64,000 nucleotides of DNA from CAYFMP01 sp964344215 (GTDB lineage: Bacteria > Pseudomonadota > Alphaproteobacteria > Rhodospirillales > Casp-alpha2), in contig CAYFMP010000008.1 in assembly GCA_964344215.1 (NCBI GenBank), forward strand, positions 1 to 64,000, in the 5' to 3' direction. The translations under genes and the position numbers were made by a program. The notes under the pieces are model-generated. The model did not search any database, was not told the origin of the DNA, and worked only from the letters and a program-made list of their open reading frames with translations. Of this stretch, positions 60,243 to 64,000 are shown in pieces; the first letter of the stretch is position 1, and each line of letters starts with the position of its first letter.

Positions 60243-62198
60243 TCACTCCGCCGGAACCTTAAAAACATTAGCGTGGCTGAACCTGCCGCCCTTGCGCCCG
60301 TACCAGACGACCTCGCGAGCGAAGGTTTCCAGATCGCCCCCGTAATCCTTGTGAGCGACGATCTCGAGCGTGTGCTTCGATTCTCGGCATTCCGTCGCTT
60401 TGTCCAGATAGCATTTTTCGATGTAGTCATGGAGGTCAAATTCAAGCTCAATCTGACCGCCCTGCGGGCCAGGCGCCAGCATCATGTGACGTTGGTAGGA
60501 GATCAAATCCCGAAGCAAGCTTTGACCGAGATCGAGTCCGGCGCTCTTGATGAAGGACGTCAGAAAGTCCTCGATTTCAGCGAAAAAAGTGTCGCGTTCG
60601 ACGGCAAAATTGAGAAAACTTGCGCTCTCCGGCGGCCATACGACGTTGCCAAACTTCGGGATCACCACATCCCACGAACCCCCGGCGATGACATCATCCA
60701 TGATTTCTTGAATGGCATGATGCTCACGTCCCATAAGGCTGTCGGGATTGGCGGCCATATGGTCAAGAAGCCCCTGGTAAAATTCGCGGTAGGAGACACC
60801 CAAAGCGTGGTGCAGGAAAATCGATATGTGCTGGGTCAGGTTGAAGCCATGCAGGCATTGGATGGCCCAGGCGAACATATAAGCCCGCTTCCAGTCTTTC
60901 AGCGGCATCTCGGACGTTTCGATGACAATATCGTGATACTCGGTAATGGGATTGGAAGAAGGCGTGACGTACCTCAAGTGAATGGGTACGCGGATCGTTT
61001 TGATGCCGTGTGTCGTCATGTACTCCGGGTCTCCCATTTGGGAATTCGGTAGGATCATACACACGTAAATGCTCAAGGAATCGTGTTGCCCCGCGGCGAT
61101 CAGCCGGTCGATGCCTTCAACAAACGTTTCGTACGTTTCACCCGGCATACCCAGTATCAGTTCGGTATAGGTCGGAATGTCGGCGGCGCGGTACTTGCGA
61201 ACCAGTTCGGCAAAATTATCGATTTTGATATTTTTACGTCGAATCAGTTCAAGCGTGTTGTCGTCCATGCTTTGAACACTGAGCGTTACCCCTTTGCACA
61301 TCTCGGCCTCGTTGAGAATCGCCCCCAGCTCGAACACCCGATCGTTGCTGTTTTTTGCGAACGCCGTGCGGAATACCTTAGGGTAGCCGTACTTGCGCTT
61401 GGTTTCGGCGGTCTTGACGGTCAGAGCGTGGTCGCGTTTCAAGATTCCATAGTTGGCGTCGCAATTGTAGAGAACCTCGATCTTATTTTTACCGAACCAG
61501 TCTATCTCCTTGATCAGGCGATCGTCATCGAACTGTCGCACCTTACTCATTGTGGCCGATCCCCAATCACAGAACGCACACGAGAACGGACACCCGCGAT
61601 GGGTTTCCTGGCTGGCCTGGAAGTCATAAGGCTGCTTCATCAATTCGTCGAAGACCCCTTCCAAGTAGGGCGACGGTAGGATGGAGGGGTCGTAGGTTAG
61701 GCTGCGGGGTTCGGTTTTGTGTGTCGACTGGTCGGGGCGGCGAATGGACAGGCCCTCAATTTTCTCAAAATTCGGTTCCAGCTTCAGGCGCTCCAGGAGA
61801 ATCTCCGAAAACGCGATTTCCCCTTCGAAGTGAACAAGAAAGTCGACGTAGGCGTGATCGTTGAAAAAGCCCATTGAATTCAACGGAACATGTGGCCCGC
61901 CCATAACGATAGTACATGACGGATGCTTAGCTTTGACCGCGCTCGCCAGTTTTTGGTTGTACTCCCAATTCCAGATGTAACACGAAATGCCCAGAACATC
62001 CGGTTGTTCCATACGGTCCGCTACTGCGTCGGGGTCTTCCCGGAGGTAATAGAACTCCTTGAAATTATAGTTTGCGGCGATCTCGGCGATGCTTTGGCAG
62101 TACGCCTGGATCATACCGACCGAATAGGGAAACCAAGCCTGACTCCCGAATGTATGATTGACTTGGCAAAGAAATATGTTTCGTTTATCCGAACTCAT
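60243..62198 (-). CDS. B12-binding-type radical SAM enzyme (4)
   Basis: 651 residues. N-terminal cobalamin-type domain: NIFLCQVNHTFGSQAWFPYS, DVLGISCYIWNWEY, TIVMGGPHVPLNS. Core cluster motif HRGCPFSCAFCDWGS (Cys203, 207, 210), then VLYNCDANYGIL and GVTLSVQSMDDNTLELI. A C-terminal extension of about 280 residues matches in position that of enzyme 3, its paralogue at 53006-55036. It lies between two SDR genes and upstream of the His-type DegT gene, suggesting action on the same modified sugar. Gaps of about 100 bases on both sides hold no recognisable signal. Confidence 0.85.
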   Translation of the reverse strand: MSSDKRNIFLCQVNHTFGSQAWFPYSVGMIQAYCQSIAEIAANYNFKEFYYLREDPDAVADRMEQPDVLGISCYIWNWEYNQKLASAVKAKHPSCTIVMGGPHVPLNSMGFFNDHAYVDFLVHFEGEIAFSEILLERLKLEPNFEKIEGLSIRRPDQSTHKTEPRSLTYDPSILPSPYLEGVFDELMKQPYDFQASQETHRGCPFSCAFCDWGSATMSKVRQFDDDRLIKEIDWFGKNKIEVLYNCDANYGILKRDHALTVKTAETKRKYGYPKVFRTAFAKNSNDRVFELGAILNEAEMCKGVTLSVQSMDDNTLELIRRKNIKIDNFAELVRKYRAADIPTYTELILGMPGETYETFVEGIDRLIAAGQHDSLSIYVCMILPNSQMGDPEYMTTHGIKTIRVPIHLRYVTPSSNPITEYHDIVIETSEMPLKDWKRAYMFAWAIQCLHGFNLTQHISIFLHHALGVSYREFYQGLLDHMAANPDSLMGREHHAIQEIMDDVIAGGSWDVVIPKFGNVVWPPESASFLNFAVERDTFFAEIEDFLTSFIKSAGLDLGQSLLRDLISYQRHMMLAPGPQGGQIELEFDLHDYIEKCYLDKATECRESKHTLEIVAHKDYGGDLETFAREVVWYGRKGGRFSHANVFKVPAE

Positions 62199-62292
62199 TT
62201 TCCGGACACCTCGATCGGTTGGCGGTATAGACGGAATATGGGGGCTGCCGCGATCCAGTAAAAGCGCGAATGTTGGTTTAAGCTAAGCCACC

Positions 62293-63282
62293 TCAATGCG
62301 CGTTGGATGTAGGGCGGCGGGATCGGTTGACCGCGTACCACTCGACAAGCGACGGCAGGCCCTTCTTAAGTGGGATGCTTGGTGAGAAACCAAGCCGTTG
62401 CAATTTGGAAATGTCCGGACAGCGCCTGGGTGTAGCGCCTTCCGGGGCCTCGGAAACAATCAGGTTTGCCTGGCGTTCGAAATGGGCAACGTTCATCCGG
62501 GCAACATAGGCGATACTCAACTCTTCGGGATTGCCGATGTTGTAGGTCTCGTTGTGTGCGCCCTTCTCAAGCACCGTCTTGAGCCCAACGCAAAAATCGT
62601 CGATATGAATAAAGGCGCGAGTCTGGCTGCCGTCGCCCTGTATGGGAAAGGGAACGGGTCCGTCGGGAAATTCCTTCACGGCGTCGGCCGCGCGCATCGC
62701 GAACTGTGGCAGAACATGCTCCCACCCCATGTCCGGGCCGTAGACGTTGTGGGGGCGGAAGACCATGACGCGAGAAAAACCGGTACGGCCGTAGTTGATG
62801 GCAATCAATTCACTAATGATTTTCGATCCGGCGTAGGAGTAGCGAGGGTTCATGGGGTCGGGAATCGAAAGCGGAACCTTTTCATCGGTAGGCACGGATG
62901 GAGGCGTTTGGTAAACCTCCGAGCTCGAGGCGACGATAAGTTCTCCGATGTCGTTGTTGCGGCAAGCATCGATGACGGCCAGCATGCCACGCACGCCGAC
63001 GTCGAGAACGAGTTCTGGCTGCGAATAAAAGAACTCCGTCCCATTTACGGCCGCCAAATGAAGCACGCAATCCATACCCTTGGCCGCGGCGGAAACTCGA
63101 TCTTGGTCGCGGACATCGGCTTCGAAGAATTCTATGTCATCGGCAATATCTTCAAGGCGGCCGGCATCGCCGCGGGAATTGTTGTCGAGCACGCGCACCG
63201 CATGCCCTTCCACTAACAAGCTGCGGACAGAAGCAGAGCCGATAAAACCCGTGCCGCCGGTGACCAAATATTTCCGCGTCAT
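62293..63282 (-). CDS. NAD-dependent epimerase/dehydratase (extended SDR)
   Basis: 329 residues from the ATG at 63282, which overlaps the upstream dehydrogenase stop (ATGA). TGGTGFIGSASVRSLL, VLHLAAVNGTEFFYSQPEL, IVASSSEVYQTPPSVPTDE, PRYSYAGSKIISELIA with complete Tyr/Lys, FRPHNVYGPDMGWEHVLPQ and QTRAFIHIDDF. The catalytic set is intact, unlike the SDR at 59190. Related proteins are UDP-sugar 4-epimerases and 4,6-dehydratases; the substrate cannot be decided. It follows the UDP-sugar dehydrogenase and precedes radical SAM enzyme 4. Confidence 0.82.
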   Translation of the reverse strand: MTRKYLVTGGTGFIGSASVRSLLVEGHAVRVLDNNSRGDAGRLEDIADDIEFFEADVRDQDRVSAAAKGMDCVLHLAAVNGTEFFYSQPELVLDVGVRGMLAVIDACRNNDIGELIVASSSEVYQTPPSVPTDEKVPLSIPDPMNPRYSYAGSKIISELIAINYGRTGFSRVMVFRPHNVYGPDMGWEHVLPQFAMRAADAVKEFPDGPVPFPIQGDGSQTRAFIHIDDFCVGLKTVLEKGAHNETYNIGNPEELSIAYVARMNVAHFERQANLIVSEAPEGATPRRCPDISKLQRLGFSPSIPLKKGLPSLVEWYAVNRSRRPTSNAH

Positions 63283-64000
63283 GTTCTGGGGGTTGCCGTG
63301 TTGGTTATCCCGTGCCCTCCTAAAGAATAATAGGCGGACGAATTTGGAAGAGTCAGGTCGCGGGCGTCGAAATTGTTCCAAAAGTCGTAGACCAATCCCG
63401 AAGTTGCCATCCGACCGGCCAGGTTGGCAATCGGCATGGCGGCAAATTCAGGATGATTGTTGGCAACGACGACAATATCGGCGCCGTCAAACGCCGCCTC
63501 GATCGACGGCGTCGGAACCAGGCCGAAGTCGCCGATGTCTTGATCTTCGACCATGGAGTCGTAGCCGCGAAACACGCCGCGCGGAAACGCCGTTTTTAGG
63601 GATTCAAAGATCGGTCGAGCCATCGTGCCGCGCAGGTCGTTGGTCGCCGGTTGCCCCTTGAAAGCGATCCCAAGCAAACTTAAGACCGGCTCGTCGGGGA
63701 AGTCCGGGACCCGATCTGCGGTCGACTTGATAAAGGCAACAGAATCCGAAGGCTGATTTTCATTGAGCGCGCGCGCCGCCATGGCGATTTCGGGCTCTAC
63801 GCCCAATTCTCGCATGGCCTCCGCGAGAATGTAGGGATCTTTTTCCAGGCACGGCCCGCCAACCGGCCCCGGCCGGTAAAGGTTTGTTCTCGGGTACCCG
63901 CGCTTTCCGGCGTTGACAACCTCCATGGCGCTGATTCCGACGGCGTCGCACAGCATCGCCACTTCGTTGGAAAACGCGAACTGAACGTCCCGCAGGGTGT
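63279..64000 (-). CDS. UDP-glucose/GDP-mannose dehydrogenase family protein (partial, 5' end beyond window)
   Basis: The C-terminal about 240 residues of a nucleotide-sugar dehydrogenase; the frame is open to the window edge (..TLRDVQFAFSNEVAMLCDAVGIS). The catalytic Cys lies in GPVGGPCLEKDPYILAEAM, followed by LSLLGIAFKGQPATNDLRGTMA (the family LGxAFKxxTxDxR-like segment) and ADIVVVANNHPEF. It oxidises a UDP-hexose or UDP-HexNAc to the uronate in two NAD-dependent steps. With the WbpP-like epimerase this could give UDP-GalNAcA, the acid later amidated. The N-terminal Rossmann domain lies outside the window. Confidence 0.85.
   Translation of the reverse strand, partial: TLRDVQFAFSNEVAMLCDAVGISAMEVVNAGKRGYPRTNLYRPGPVGGPCLEKDPYILAEAMRELGVEPEIAMAARALNENQPSDSVAFIKSTADRVPDFPDEPVLSLLGIAFKGQPATNDLRGTMARPIFESLKTAFPRGVFRGYDSMVEDQDIGDFGLVPTPSIEAAFDGADIVVVANNHPEFAAMPIANLAGRMATSGLVYDFWNNFDARDLTLPNSSAYYSLGGHGITNTATPRT

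Overview
The window comes from an alphaproteobacterium, most likely of Rhodospirillales type. This is inferred from the high GC content, the ~1,610-residue NAD-glutamate dehydrogenase, a TPR-thioredoxin of CnoX type with an intact WCGPC, and the thioredoxin / LON-domain / Trm112 / DUF971 gene order. The species cannot be named from the sequence alone.

Left part (1-16,700), mostly housekeeping. A leftward operon (cnoX-like thioredoxin, LON-domain protein, Trm112-like protein, DUF971 protein) occupies 60-2363. A gene-poor stretch follows (2364-4320). It holds a 10-bp-phased repeat array, an orphan terminator-like hairpin and a truncated HlyB-type type I secretion ABC transporter. Next come two rightward genes in visibly AT-richer DNA, a Sel1-repeat protein and a Ca-binding repeat protein resembling type I secretion substrates. 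After these lie a prolyl-tRNA deacylase, tRNA-Gly(GCC), a periplasmic TPR protein, NAD-glutamate dehydrogenase, an Atg22-like MFS transporter and purH, which has a good terminator.

Right part (16,727 to the right edge), about 47 kb with every gene on the minus strand. Many genes overlap by 1-8 nt (ATGA, GTGA or TGATG junctions). It is a surface-polysaccharide (O-antigen or capsule) locus. Recognisable modules are: (i) initiation, probably with UDP-QuiNAc (WbpM/CapD-like 4,6-dehydratase, WbpV/WreQ-like 4-reductase, GT4, WecA/WbpL-like polyprenyl-P transferase); (ii) GDP-mannose to GDP-L-fucose (manC, gmd, fcl); (iii) UDP-sugar interconversion (galE, UXS-like, Gfo/Idh/MocA, WbpP-like epimerase, and a UDP-sugar dehydrogenase cut by the right edge); (iv) a CMP-nonulosonic acid cassette (neuB, neuC, lone CBS protein, neuA); (v) glycosyltransferases, two large polytopic membrane proteins, a Wzx flippase and two methyltransferases; (vi) three asparagine-synthase-like amidotransferases, probably amidating uronic acids or related sugars.

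The most unusual content is four separate radical SAM genes with cobalamin-binding-type N-termini (37,922; 45,445; 53,006; 60,243), spread through the same glycan locus. Beside the rightmost one lies an adjacent pair of sugar enzymes that have both lost the classical catalytic residue. A DegT-family protein has His212 in place of the PLP-binding Lys, as in ColD-type 3-dehydratases. Its neighbour, an extended SDR, has Leu144 in place of the Tyr of YxxxK. Together these suggest a highly modified glycan with dideoxy, possibly C-methylated or radically rearranged, and amidated sugars. The chemistry is inference.
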